A stretch of DNA of 64,000 nt from Pseudoalteromonas atlantica (GTDB lineage: Bacteria; Pseudomonadota; Gammaproteobacteria; Enterobacterales; Alteromonadaceae), in assembly GCA_007988745.1 (NCBI GenBank), contig BJUT01000007.1:1-64000 (forward strand), given 5' to 3'. The position numbers were made by a program, and so were the translations under genes. The notes below the pieces were generated by a model. The model had not been told where the DNA came from and did no database searches. It saw only the letters and a list, made by a program, of their open reading frames with translations. Positions 1 through 8,489 of this stretch are shown piece by piece; positions within the stretch are counted from its first letter, which is position 1; each line of letters starts with the position of its first letter.

Positions 1-626
1 CCGTGGCGCCAACCATTACCCATTGTTGTGCATACATCAGCATGAGATGAGCGATACAAACGTCGCCACACTAATTGGCGACTGCCTGCTAGGGTAAAAT
101 CGATAAGCGGGAGAATTTCTTCGCCAGAGAGCATTGAAACCGGATCTGAGCGGCACTCTTGATTTGTAATGGGCTCTTCACTTGCGGTGTTATTACTTGC
201 ACCACCCGTATTTTTAGCGGGTGCTTGCGATGCGCTTTTACCTGATGCGGTTGAGCTTGATTTATTGCTCGACTTTTTGCCCGCTGAGCCACTATTAGTA
301 TTATCGCTTACTTGAATGGCCGACTTTGCTTTTTGGTGGAAACACGTTACTGCGCCACTTACTAAGGCTTGGGTAAGTACGCTTGCGGTTTCGCGAGCTG
401 ATGCGCTGCGTGGGCAGTTAACGCCAGCACTATTTAATAAATTAATTACGTCGAGGCGTTTGGCAGCGTCACCTGTTAACGCACCACCAATTTGAGCTAT
501 TTGTTGTTTAGCCGTTTCAGGGGTGTTTGCCACACTTGGCGCATAACCTGACGGCGTTTGGCCTTTGCCAGCAACTAGGCAAATGGGGTAACTCGTTCCT
601 TGTAAAACAACCGTATTACTTTGCAT
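1..626 (-). CDS. RHS-family T6SS effector, N-terminal part (runs off left edge)
   Basis: An open frame starts with ATG at 626 and stays open to base 1, giving about 208 residues. The first 110 residues resemble nothing I recognise. A Ser/Lys/Gly/Thr-rich linker follows (about 115-150). Then comes a DUF6531-like RHS entry segment with SDPVSMLSGEEILPLIDF and WRRLYRSS ... GNGWRH, the usual start of RHS-repeat polymorphic toxins. The start overlaps the stop of the upstream gene by one base (TAATG), so the two are probably translationally coupled. The tip protein is encoded separately at 2502-2792, so this toxin has no fused PAAR. Known RHS effectors ride on VgrG/PAAR and carry a variable C-terminal toxin domain, which here lies outside the window along with any immunity gene. 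Family assignment is firm; the toxic activity cannot be told. Confidence 0.85.
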   Translation of the reverse strand, partial: MQSNTVVLQGTSYPICLVAGKGQTPSGYAPSVANTPETAKQQIAQIGGALTGDAAKRLDVINLLNSAGVNCPRSASARETASVLTQALVSGAVTCFHQKAKSAIQVSDNTNSGSAGKKSSNKSSSTASGKSASQAPAKNTGGASNNTASEEPITNQECRSDPVSMLSGEEILPLIDFTLAGSRQLVWRRLYRSSHADVCTTMGNGWRH

Positions 627-1477
627 TAGTTGTGTACTTCCTCACTTATCCATAAGTATGATGCTGCGGCCTGATATTTTGATTGTTCTTGAGAAATCAC
701 TAAAGCGTGTTTAAAGTGATTTACAATAGCCGGGCTTGAGGTCAATTGATATAAATTGACGAGTCCTTCAAGCGCACCAATTTTACCTAATTTGTAATTA
801 GGTAATTCATAATGTGTATGCTCATTAATTAAATTACTGAGCAATTGTAAATTAGTCAGCCATACATCACTTTGCTGATGTATGCCGTTGCCAGGTGCAA
901 ATATAAGATCTATATGGTCTTTATTATCCTGTGCGATTTTGGAAAATATACCGCCTAGTTGGTCGTGCTTTATAAAATCTATTGAAGGAGCAAATTCATG
1001 ACTAGTTTGCATCCAGCCAATTTGAGCCGTTTCAATAGTCGCGAGTGCACCACCTACTCCTAAGTATACCCACTCATTGTTTTTATCGGCTTTATAGGTA
1101 GCATCAATGGCTATCACGTTTGCCTTATGCCATTTTTTTTGCACCGCCAACTGCACTAACGTATTAGCACCAACAGCGCCATAAAATAATAAGTGCTCTA
1201 CATGCTCAGGGAACAACTGTTTAAAACTTTTTGCTAAAAGCTGCTTTAACTCATCTTGGTACGCAAGTGCTGGCAATAACCATACAAGTGGCAAGTTTGA
1301 GTCTTCTACTTTTGCAAAAAGTTCTTTCGCTTTTACTATGCAATCATAAATACAGGCATTCCATGATTGCCAAGTAATACCGCTAGGTGGGTTTGGGTTA
1401 TCTGCATATAGCAGTGTATCTATGTCTTGCGACAAAGGCGTAGAAAAACAGCTTACGTTTACATTAAACGCCTTCAT
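626..1477 (-). CDS. Degenerate beta-ketoacyl-synthase-like protein of the T6SS spike block
   Basis: 283 residues of unassigned function. The pattern resembles the C-terminal half of thiolase-fold ketoacyl synthases. LIFAPGNGI (191-199) sits where these enzymes have the HGTGT loop, and GKIGALEGLVNLYQL (231-245) sits where they have the NxGH...GA loop. Both catalytic histidines are replaced (Pro and Lys), and the expected nucleophile Cys in the ACSS region is absent near 102-106. It is therefore probably not a condensing enzyme. It overlaps its upstream neighbour by four bases (ATGA) and the RHS gene downstream by one, so it is embedded in the effector operon. A role as an adaptor or loading factor for the RHS toxin is inference. 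The fold match is by eye and could be wrong. Confidence 0.6.
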   Translation of the reverse strand: MKAFNVNVSCFSTPLSQDIDTLLYADNPNPPSGITWQSWNACIYDCIVKAKELFAKVEDSNLPLVWLLPALAYQDELKQLLAKSFKQLFPEHVEHLLFYGAVGANTLVQLAVQKKWHKANVIAIDATYKADKNNEWVYLGVGGALATIETAQIGWMQTSHEFAPSIDFIKHDQLGGIFSKIAQDNKDHIDLIFAPGNGIHQQSDVWLTNLQLLSNLINEHTHYELPNYKLGKIGALEGLVNLYQLTSSPAIVNHFKHALVISQEQSKYQAAASYLWISEEVHN

Positions 1478-2499
1478 GCTTGCGCCTCTGCTTTTACATT
1501 TTTAGCCATCGATTTGTAGTAAGTATACAAATTAAATATTGCTTGGCTATAACAGTCCATTGCCGACATTTCTATTGCGTTTAACCTTTTATTAAGAGAT
1601 TTTCCAGCTACAAACCTTTGTAAGCAAAGCTCCTCCTCGTATTTAGGCCAGTTTTGCTGTAACTGCTGTTTAAAAGCCACTAGTGCTTGCTGTTCAGCAT
1701 TAAATGCACTTACTTGAATGTCATAGCTTACGAGTAAATCGAGCTTATCACCGAGCATTCGCCTTATTAAGGCAATAATAGCTGTTGGGTTTTCTACTTG
1801 GTTTAACGACATACACGCTAAGGGCACTAGCTTTACATAGCCACTTTGTAATAGCACATGTAACGTGTCATCTACTGTTAAAACATTGCTTGCGTAATTA
1901 CTTAATGCGTTTACTTGTTCCCAACTTAGTGATAATAAAAAAAGCGACATTAACGGTGAATTAACAAGCTTACTTTTACATAGCTCATCAAACAAATGTT
2001 TTAGCACTTGTATGTTTGCATTAGAGTTGAATGCACTGATAAGCGCCACTGTTTCGGCTGATGTTGCCTCTTGTTCGGTGCTATCAGCCAATGCAAAATA
2101 AATAGTATTTAAGTCAATTAATGCAATTAAATTAAAGCTGTGTTGCTGTAATAAAACTTTATAAATAACAGCCTTTGCTAAGTCATGCAGGGATGAGCTG
2201 TTGAGCAACGAGTTTATAAAAGCCAGGTTAATTGTTTGCGGTAAATTAGCCATAACCTCTATACATGCCTGCGCAGTCACATCAAGGCTTTGCTCACTCG
2301 TTACTAACGTATTAATTAAAGTTAAATCGGGTTGTGTAAAGTGTTGAGGAGTATTATTTTTTTTAGCGGTTAGCCACGTTGTTTCTAACAGCTTTTTTTT
2401 AAGTGTTTTTACATAACCTACAGAAGTAAACGGGCAGCACTGCGCCTTACTAATACAGAGCAATTGTGCTTGATGATTACTTATGTAAGTAGACAGCAA
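1474..2499 (-). CDS. TIGR02270-like helical T6SS-associated protein
   Basis: 341 residues, almost all helical, with no signal peptide or membrane segment. The C-terminal part (about 285-315) has a W...F..G.xL pattern (QNWPKYEEELCLQRFVAG) followed by a helix, which resembles the end of the TIGR02270 family. Those are HEAT-like proteins of unknown function found in T6SS loci. The upstream neighbour is the PAAR gene (2 bases between the genes) and the downstream neighbour is the ketoacyl-synthase-like gene (4-base overlap). The tight packing suggests it acts with the tip and the RHS effector, perhaps as a chaperone or adaptor; that is inference. The family match is moderate because the N-terminal two thirds are divergent. 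Confidence 0.6.
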   Translation of the reverse strand: MLSTYISNHQAQLLCISKAQCCPFTSVGYVKTLKKKLLETTWLTAKKNNTPQHFTQPDLTLINTLVTSEQSLDVTAQACIEVMANLPQTINLAFINSLLNSSSLHDLAKAVIYKVLLQQHSFNLIALIDLNTIYFALADSTEQEATSAETVALISAFNSNANIQVLKHLFDELCKSKLVNSPLMSLFLLSLSWEQVNALSNYASNVLTVDDTLHVLLQSGYVKLVPLACMSLNQVENPTAIIALIRRMLGDKLDLLVSYDIQVSAFNAEQQALVAFKQQLQQNWPKYEEELCLQRFVAGKSLNKRLNAIEMSAMDCYSQAIFNLYTYYKSMAKNVKAEAQA

Positions 2500-2501
2500 G
2501 G

Positions 2502-2792
2502 TTAGCCACCTATTAATACAGTAGGGTTACCAACAACAATTTTTCCGCCGTGGGAGCTATCATCACCCATTCGAGCTGCGGGTTTACCGTTAATTTTTAC
2601 GCTACCAGAGCCTGACTTTATGCTGTCGGGTGGGCCAATACACACTAACATATCGCCTTTACGTGCTGCGGGCATGCTACCTATTAATACATTAGTTGAG
2701 CCTACCACAACAGGGCCGCCAACATGCGGGACTGTACCTGTGGTTTTAGGGCATACATGCATATGACCAATTGTAGCTGCGGGCTTACCCAT
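2502..2792 (-). CDS. PAAR-domain spike tip protein
   Basis: 96 residues forming one PAAR domain. The repeated glycine-rich turns PAATIGHMHVCP, PAARKGDMLVC and PAARMGDDSSHGG, and the closing VVGNPTVLIGG, are characteristic. The conserved His and Cys residues that bind the tip zinc ion are present (H10, H12, C14, C51). PAAR proteins cap the VgrG trimer and sharpen the T6SS spike. They also anchor effectors, either fused or bound. This one has no fused toxin, so cargo such as the RHS protein is probably docked non-covalently. It lies between the 118-residue unknown gene and the TIGR02270-like gene in the vgrG operon. Confidence 0.93.
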   Translation of the reverse strand: MGKPAATIGHMHVCPKTTGTVPHVGGPVVVGSTNVLIGSMPAARKGDMLVCIGPPDSIKSGSGSVKINGKPAARMGDDSSHGGKIVVGNPTVLIGG

Positions 2793-2829
2793 AAAGACTC
2801 CTTGTCTTATTTACTTTTTGACAATAAAA

Positions 2830-3186
2830 CTAATCAAATAAAGGAATAATTAATAATTTACTTTGAGAAACTAAACCCGATAAGGTATCAACTAATTCTG
2901 CCTTACTATAATCCGAAATTGATACCGGGCTTTGTAATGCGTACTGATATAAAGCAGCTATGGTATCTTCACTATTTAAAGCATTATGTAAATTACTTAA
3001 AAACTGATTAGCATAATAACCATCCATAGCTTTTAAATGCGTTAATGCAGGATTTAGCAATGGATCATCTGGCCTATTTATTGGCAAACAAATTAAATAC
3101 GGCAAACCGTAACGGCAATATACAACGTAACCATTATTATTAATGCCATTTCTATGCCCTGTATAAAAGCTATTTATTATTTCCAT
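2830..3186 (-). CDS. Unknown 118-residue protein between VgrG and PAAR
   Basis: I do not recognise this protein. It has a short beta-rich start (NGYVVYCRYGLPYLICLP, 18-35), a helical middle (about 45-90) and a hydrophobic end (KLLIIPLF). There is no signal peptide or clear membrane span. It starts 7 bases after the vgrG stop and ends 37 bases before the PAAR gene, so it is cotranscribed with both. Its position is typical of small VgrG-linked adaptors, cargo or immunity proteins, but no motif decides between these. Confidence 0.7.
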   Translation of the reverse strand: MEIINSFYTGHRNGINNNGYVVYCRYGLPYLICLPINRPDDPLLNPALTHLKAMDGYYANQFLSNLHNALNSEDTIAALYQYALQSPVSISDYSKAELVDTLSGLVSQSKLLIIPLFD

Positions 3187-3193
3187 AACTGCA

Positions 3194-5071
3194 CTAATTT
3201 AATTTAATCATGCCGGCAGATAAAGTAATGGCGCTACCATCAACTTTAACGTTACTGCCTTTAATGTCTATATTAGTGCCTTCTATAGTTATATTACCGC
3301 TGCTGCTCATTTTAATTTGTGCAGAGCCTGTTTTAATTACTATTTCGTCACCGGCTTCAATATTAAGTGTTTTACCCACTTTTAACGTGTCGTTTTCACC
3401 TATATCGTCACTGCGATTTTTAGCCACTTTTAGTGTTTCATTATTGCCAATATCAACTTTTCGATCGTTGCCAATTTCAATATTATGGTCGTGATCTGTT
3501 TTGTCGTTTTGGTCATTTTTTACGTAAAGCTGCTTATCTTTTTCTGCTTGAATATAAACCAGCTCGCTGCCTTTTTTATCCTCAAACCTTAGCTCATTAA
3601 AGTTATCGGCTCCGCCTTCTTTAGTAGAGCGTGTTTTAATACCACTTTGTGTTTTTTCGCCAGGCAGTGCATACGGAGGCATTAAATCTGCGTTGTACAC
3701 TGCTCCGCTAATAATTGGTTGGTCTGGGTCACCATTTATAAAGTCTACAAGTACTTCTTGGCCTACCCGAGGGAAGAAAAACGCTCCCCACTTTTTACCT
3801 GCCCAGTTTTGCGCAACACGGATCCAACATGAACTTTTTGAATCTTTTTTACCTTCTCGGTCCCAGTCAAATTGCACTTTTACGCGACCATATTGGTCAA
3901 TCATTATTTCATCGGCGCTGTCGCCAGTTACGATTGCCGTTTGCACACCGTTTATAACTGGTTTTTTCTTATTTATTTGCGCTCTGTAGGGTATATCTTT
4001 GGGTACACATTCAAAATGGTTCGAGTACACTTCTTCAGCACTTGATTGCAATGCACCCGATTGATTAGGTATTGTTATTGACGTCATCATAGAGGTAATG
4101 ACAAATGTTTTACCTTCAAGACGTGGGTCTTCGTGCTTTTTAAAGCTAAAAAGTTTACCCACAGTGAATGAGCGACAGTCACTGCGACCACTAGAAAGCT
4201 TCATGTCTCGCTGTAATGACTCAAGCTGAACAGATGCTAAGTTAGCTGCACGCGGGTGGCACTCTTGCTCGCCAGTATATTCAAAAATTTCTGATACTGA
4301 TTGCGTCGGGAGCTGTGGGTTTGCTTGCTCTCCGTCTGGGTAGCGTGATGGCTGCTTAAAGTCGTAACCAACGCGTTTAAAGCTGCCAGGTGCAATGCTT
4401 AAACCGCCCTGCCAACGCGATACGTGTGATTCGCTTAAATGGCCAGTTGAATAAACAACTTTAGCTTCGTCACATACCTCGTATGCAGTTATATCATCTG
4501 CAAGTACCAGTGTGTGGTTGCTATTGGTGTGCTCAAAAAAGTAAAAAATACCTTCTTGCTGAAAAAGTCGTTGAATAAAGTCAAAGTCTGACTCTTGGTA
4601 CTGAACACAGTACTCGTATTTAGGGTATGTCTTGCTGGTTTTATCACTAAAGGCAACATTATGTTGACCAAATAGGTCAGCAAATATTTCTTTAATAGTT
4701 TTCTTTTGGAATATTCGGCTGTTTTTACGATTGCGCATTGATGCTGCGAACGGAACGATAGTTGCCTGATAATCTATATAGTTTTTTTGTTCTTCTACAT
4801 CAGCTGTGCGGCTACCATTTGATACTAAATGACTTACTATTCCGTGATAGTAACGTTCACCACCGCCTTGAGCATTTTTTACTTTAATAGATACAGGCTT
4901 ACCTACTAAATCTTCGTGCGCTATTTGTTTACCAATCGTGTACATATTGGCAGACATAACAAATAAATCTGACATTGCCTCTTGGGCAACAAATCGGGTT
5001 AAATAGAGGGCATCTTTACCAGCAGGGGTGCTAATTTGAATTACGTTATTATCTTGTGTTGCTTGTTGCAT
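3194..5071 (-). CDS. vgrG: T6SS spike protein VgrG (TssI)
   Basis: 625 residues. The N-terminal gp27-like part covers roughly 1-360 (YCVQYQESDFDFIQRLFQQE). The gp5-like OB-fold follows (DQYGRVKVQFDWDREGKK ... FFPRVGQEVLVDFINGD ... ISGAVYN, about 395-465). The end is a repetitive beta-helix needle with short DIG/VG repeats (about 530-625). The length is that of a plain VgrG with no enzymatic extension. VgrG trimers form the spike that carries PAAR and cargo through the membrane. It follows hcp but is separated from it by a strong terminator, and it heads the spike/effector block ending in the RHS gene. Confidence 0.97.
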   Translation of the reverse strand: MQQATQDNNVIQISTPAGKDALYLTRFVAQEAMSDLFVMSANMYTIGKQIAHEDLVGKPVSIKVKNAQGGGERYYHGIVSHLVSNGSRTADVEEQKNYIDYQATIVPFAASMRNRKNSRIFQKKTIKEIFADLFGQHNVAFSDKTSKTYPKYEYCVQYQESDFDFIQRLFQQEGIFYFFEHTNSNHTLVLADDITAYEVCDEAKVVYSTGHLSESHVSRWQGGLSIAPGSFKRVGYDFKQPSRYPDGEQANPQLPTQSVSEIFEYTGEQECHPRAANLASVQLESLQRDMKLSSGRSDCRSFTVGKLFSFKKHEDPRLEGKTFVITSMMTSITIPNQSGALQSSAEEVYSNHFECVPKDIPYRAQINKKKPVINGVQTAIVTGDSADEIMIDQYGRVKVQFDWDREGKKDSKSSCWIRVAQNWAGKKWGAFFFPRVGQEVLVDFINGDPDQPIISGAVYNADLMPPYALPGEKTQSGIKTRSTKEGGADNFNELRFEDKKGSELVYIQAEKDKQLYVKNDQNDKTDHDHNIEIGNDRKVDIGNNETLKVAKNRSDDIGENDTLKVGKTLNIEAGDEIVIKTGSAQIKMSSSGNITIEGTNIDIKGSNVKVDGSAITLSAGMIKLN

Positions 5072-5097
5072 TCCTTGCCTTTCCCATCCTAAAGATC

Positions 5098-5126
5098 AAA
5101 AAAAGCTCTGAGCAAAAGCTCAGAGC
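5098..5126 (-). terminator. Rho-independent terminator after hcp
   Basis: A perfect 9-bp stem (GCTCTGAGC / GCTCAGAGC, loop of 4) is followed on the minus strand by a run of seven T. It lies 20 bases after the hcp stop and 27 bases before vgrG. It should end most hcp transcripts and let Hcp be made in excess over VgrG. Confidence 0.85.
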
Positions 5127-5145
5127 CATTATAAGGTAACAAAAA

Positions 5146-5625
5146 TTACATTTGTTGACCTTTAACACCGCTGTAACCGTATACAAGTGGAGCAGTAATG
5201 TTATTTTTGTCGTCTGTTGGAGTAACAGTCATCATCATTTCTGTGTAGCTGATAGTGATTGTTTCAATAGGACGATCGTTTTGAACTGATACAGAGTAGC
5301 TAGAAATCATTGCATCTGTAAGTTCGATTTTCATGATTTCTTCAACTTTATCACCTTGCTTAGTGATATGGAAAATAGCTGGAAGGCCTTTACCAATAGT
5401 TGCTTCTTTGAAAAGATCCGGAGATGCTTTATCTTGAAGTTTAGTGATAGTTACATCGCCAAGACGAGTAGAGCTAGACTCACGGTCCATTGCTGTACCA
5501 GTTGCTGCACTAATTTCACGGCTTACATTCCAATCTAAAGATAATACTGTGATTAAATCTTTGAAAGACTCAGCCGTAGTTTCGCCTTTGATTGGACCGT
5601 ATTTTAAATATGTATTTGCTTGCAT
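5146..5625 (-). CDS. hcp: T6SS tube protein Hcp (TssD)
   Basis: 159 residues, the normal Hcp length. It has the family start (YLKYGPIKGETT), the SREI-containing segment and the C-terminal strand pattern SYTEMMMTVTP. Hcp hexamers stack into the tube inside the TssB/TssC sheath and are secreted with the spike. A strong ribosome site (AAAGGAG) precedes the ATG. The gene stands alone, with a 238-base leader upstream and a terminator downstream, consistent with separate high-level expression. Confidence 0.96.
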   Translation of the reverse strand: MQANTYLKYGPIKGETTAESFKDLITVLSLDWNVSREISAATGTAMDRESSSTRLGDVTITKLQDKASPDLFKEATIGKGLPAIFHITKQGDKVEEIMKIELTDAMISSYSVSVQNDRPIETITISYTEMMMTVTPTDDKNNITAPLVYGYSGVKGQQM

Positions 5626-5688
5626 TTGATAATGCTCCTTTTAATTAAACAATGTTATCCATTTAGACTGGATTATTTACTTTGGTTT

Positions 5689-5782
5689 CCCAAAAATTCC
5701 TTTGAAATCATTATCTTTAATACAGCAATGAAAAGGCCTTCAGATTCCTTTCCTTAGATGAAGACAATGTCTCAAAAATTCC
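5689..5782 (-). repeat. Pair of 12-base direct repeats in the hcp leader
   Basis: On the minus strand GGAATTTTTGGG (5700-5689) and GGAATTTTTGAG (5782-5771) occur 82 bases apart upstream of hcp. They could be binding sites of an hcp regulator, or chance in an AT-rich leader. I see no clear sigma-54 or -35/-10 pattern. Confidence 0.3.
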
Positions 5783-5863
5783 ATGTAGTGAATTAAGGCA
5801 ACAAAATTATAATACCCTAAAATCAAAGAAACAACCTTAATACAAAGTTAATTTAAATAAACT

Positions 5864-8467
5864 TTAATTTAACTCAATATTAAATTCATTATCTTTTACA
5901 GCCAACTTTATACTATTTATTTTTTTATCATCAATCATACTAGAAAGTAAAACTTCAGATAATAATGGTAATAATTTATTTTGCAAAATAGTGTGTATGT
6001 TCCTAGCACCGGACCCTGCATTTTGGCAATTATCAATTATATATTCTATTACGTCATTTTCATATTTAAGCTCAGCATCGTAATGCTTGTTAACGCGTTG
6101 AACAATTTTTGCTATTTGTAATGAGGCAATTTCTGAAAGGATATCGTCACTTAGTGGGATGTACGGAATTACATTAATACGACCTAAAAAAGCAGGCTTA
6201 AATGAAGCGAGTAAATCATCTTGTAATGCTTTTAATAAGCCTTTAATACTTGGCTTACTTTCTTCGTCTTCAAATAAGCTCATGGTGGTATCAGTACCCA
6301 CATTTGAGGTCATAATTATAATTGTATTTTTGAAGTCGATATCTCGACCTTCACCGTCTTTTATTGTACCTTTATCAAATACTTGATAAAAAATATCTTG
6401 CACACCAGGATGTGCTTTTTCCATTTCATCAAGCAGCACTACGCTGTATGGTTTTCTTCTTACGGCTTCGGTTAATATGCCACCTTCGCCATAACCTACA
6501 TACCCAGGAGGTGAACCAAGCAGTAGTGATACTTTATGCTCTTCTTTGAACTCAGACATATTAATAATGGTGACATTTTCTTCACTGCCATACACTTCTT
6601 GTGCAAGCGAAAGTGCAGTCTCGGTTTTACCTACACCACTTGGACCTGCCAACATAAAAATACCGTTAGGTCGGCTTTCATCTGCTAGTTGGGCGCGAGA
6701 TGTTTGCACTACCTTAGCGATTAAATCTAACCCATGGTCTTGCCCTACAACACGTTTTTTCATTTGCTGTGCAAGGTTTAAAATGCCATGTATTTCATCT
6801 TCGTGCATTTTACCTACAGGTATGCCAGTCCAATCTGATATAACCTGTGCAATAAGCTCTTCATCCACTTGCCAATGAACCATATTATGTTCAAAAGCAG
6901 TTAACTTTTCTTTACTCTGCTTAAGATTGGCTAAAATTTCATCTGATGAATTTTCTTGATCTGAGTTAATAGACTCGAGCGCCTTATTAAGCTCAGCAAC
7001 AATTTCTTTTTCTACTTTAAATTGCTCTGTTAATGGCGCTAACTGCTCTTCAATAGTTACAAGTTCAGTTTTAAGTGTGTCTAGCTGCACTGAATGATCT
7101 AAACCTGTTTTCTGTTCACGGTGTAGCATCTGCACTTGTGTTTCTATTTCGCTTAATCGATTTACAAGTTGCTCTATAGTGTTTGGTGTAGAGGCTTGGC
7201 TCATTGCCACCCGCGCGCAGGCAGTATCTAATAATGCCACCGCTTTATCGGGTAGTTGCCTTGCCGTAATATAGCGATGCGATAAGTGCACTGCACTTTC
7301 GAGTGCTTGTTCAGAAATAAATACTTTGTGGTGTTTTTCCATTACGGGCACTAAACCACGTAACATAGCCACTGCTTTTTCTGGCGTTGGCTCTTCTACT
7401 TTTACCACTTGGAAGCGGCGTGTTAGAGCAGCATCTTTTTCAAAAAACTTTTTATATTCAGCCCACGTTGTAGCAGCAATGGTTCTAAGTTCGCCGCGAG
7501 CAAGTGCTGGTTTTAATAAGTTAGCAGCATCGTTTTGGCCTGCGGCTCCACCGCTACCAATCATTGTATGAGCTTCATCAATAAATAAAATAACCGGGTT
7601 AACTGAATTTTTTACTTCGTTAATTAATGATTTAAGACGATTTTCAAACTCGCCTTTCATACCTGCGCCAGCTTGTAATAGTGCTAAATCTAAGCTGTGA
7701 ATTTTTACATTCTGCAGCACGGCCGGTACATCTTTTTGTGCAATTCTTAAAGCTAAGCCTTCAACTACGGCTGTTTTACCTACACCCGCTTCACCGGTTA
7801 AAATAGGGTTGTTTTGACGGCGTCTGGTCAAAATATCAACCATCTGGCGAATTTCGAAGTCGCGTCCTAAAATAGGATCTATTTTTCCGGCTTTTGCTTG
7901 AGCAGTTAAATCAACAGTAAATTGGTCAAGGCTCGGGGTTTTAGAGTTTGTAGCCGATTGGCTAGCCGTGTTTTGTACTGAATGATTACGCTCTTGCGAT
8001 TGAGCAACTATTTCTGGCCACGCATGAAGCAACTGCCCTGGCTCTATTTTATTAAATAACTTACTGCAACGGGTTACTAAGCTAGATAAGGTATCGTCTT
8101 TTACAAGCGTATAAATAACGTAGGCACTGCGAATGTGATTATCTGTAAACTCAATACTGGTACTTAACCAAGATTGCTTTAATAAGCTAGTAACATGTAC
8201 AGATAAACTAGGTGATGACTCACTACCGGTTTTAAACGCTTCTAAAGATTGATTTAAGTCTTGTTTTACTTTTTCAATATCAATGTCAAAAGAGCCAAAA
8301 ATAAGTCTAACATCATCTAGTTGTTGCTCAATCATGGCAAGTAACCAGTGTTCAAGCTCCACTGTAAAGTGGCTTCTGCTATTACAAATTGCAACCGCCG
8401 CCTCTAGGCTTTTTCTGCAATCAGGGCTTAGTTTTTCAACTAATTTATTGAGTGTCATCGAAGACAT
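5864..8467 (-). CDS. clpV: T6SS AAA+ ATPase ClpV (TssH)
   Basis: 867 residues. A Clp-N-like domain (1-155) binds the contracted sheath. AAA+ module D1 follows, with Walker A GEAGVGKT (225-232) and Walker B LFIDEAHT. A middle coiled-coil comes next (about 440-540), then D2 with GPSGVGKT (about 605-613) and LLDEMEKAHPG. ClpV disassembles contracted TssB/TssC sheath for reuse. The size and linker distinguish it from housekeeping ClpB. It lies 22 bases after tssG and ends the structural operon. Confidence 0.97.
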   Translation of the reverse strand: MSSMTLNKLVEKLSPDCRKSLEAAVAICNSRSHFTVELEHWLLAMIEQQLDDVRLIFGSFDIDIEKVKQDLNQSLEAFKTGSESSPSLSVHVTSLLKQSWLSTSIEFTDNHIRSAYVIYTLVKDDTLSSLVTRCSKLFNKIEPGQLLHAWPEIVAQSQERNHSVQNTASQSATNSKTPSLDQFTVDLTAQAKAGKIDPILGRDFEIRQMVDILTRRRQNNPILTGEAGVGKTAVVEGLALRIAQKDVPAVLQNVKIHSLDLALLQAGAGMKGEFENRLKSLINEVKNSVNPVILFIDEAHTMIGSGGAAGQNDAANLLKPALARGELRTIAATTWAEYKKFFEKDAALTRRFQVVKVEEPTPEKAVAMLRGLVPVMEKHHKVFISEQALESAVHLSHRYITARQLPDKAVALLDTACARVAMSQASTPNTIEQLVNRLSEIETQVQMLHREQKTGLDHSVQLDTLKTELVTIEEQLAPLTEQFKVEKEIVAELNKALESINSDQENSSDEILANLKQSKEKLTAFEHNMVHWQVDEELIAQVISDWTGIPVGKMHEDEIHGILNLAQQMKKRVVGQDHGLDLIAKVVQTSRAQLADESRPNGIFMLAGPSGVGKTETALSLAQEVYGSEENVTIINMSEFKEEHKVSLLLGSPPGYVGYGEGGILTEAVRRKPYSVVLLDEMEKAHPGVQDIFYQVFDKGTIKDGEGRDIDFKNTIIIMTSNVGTDTTMSLFEDEESKPSIKGLLKALQDDLLASFKPAFLGRINVIPYIPLSDDILSEIASLQIAKIVQRVNKHYDAELKYENDVIEYIIDNCQNAGSGARNIHTILQNKLLPLLSEVLLSSMIDDKKINSIKLAVKDNEFNIELN

Positions 8468-8489
8468 ACAGTGTTCCTTTTAATTTTAA

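Noticed and set aside
89-292. 67-residue minus-strand frame near the left edge
   Set aside because: Lies inside the RHS toxin frame in another reading frame; basic and low complexity, an artefact of the Ser/Lys linker codons.
3210-3494. Plus-strand frame opposite the vgrG needle
   Set aside because: Mirror of the repetitive beta-helix coding sequence of vgrG; no ribosome site and no recognisable protein.
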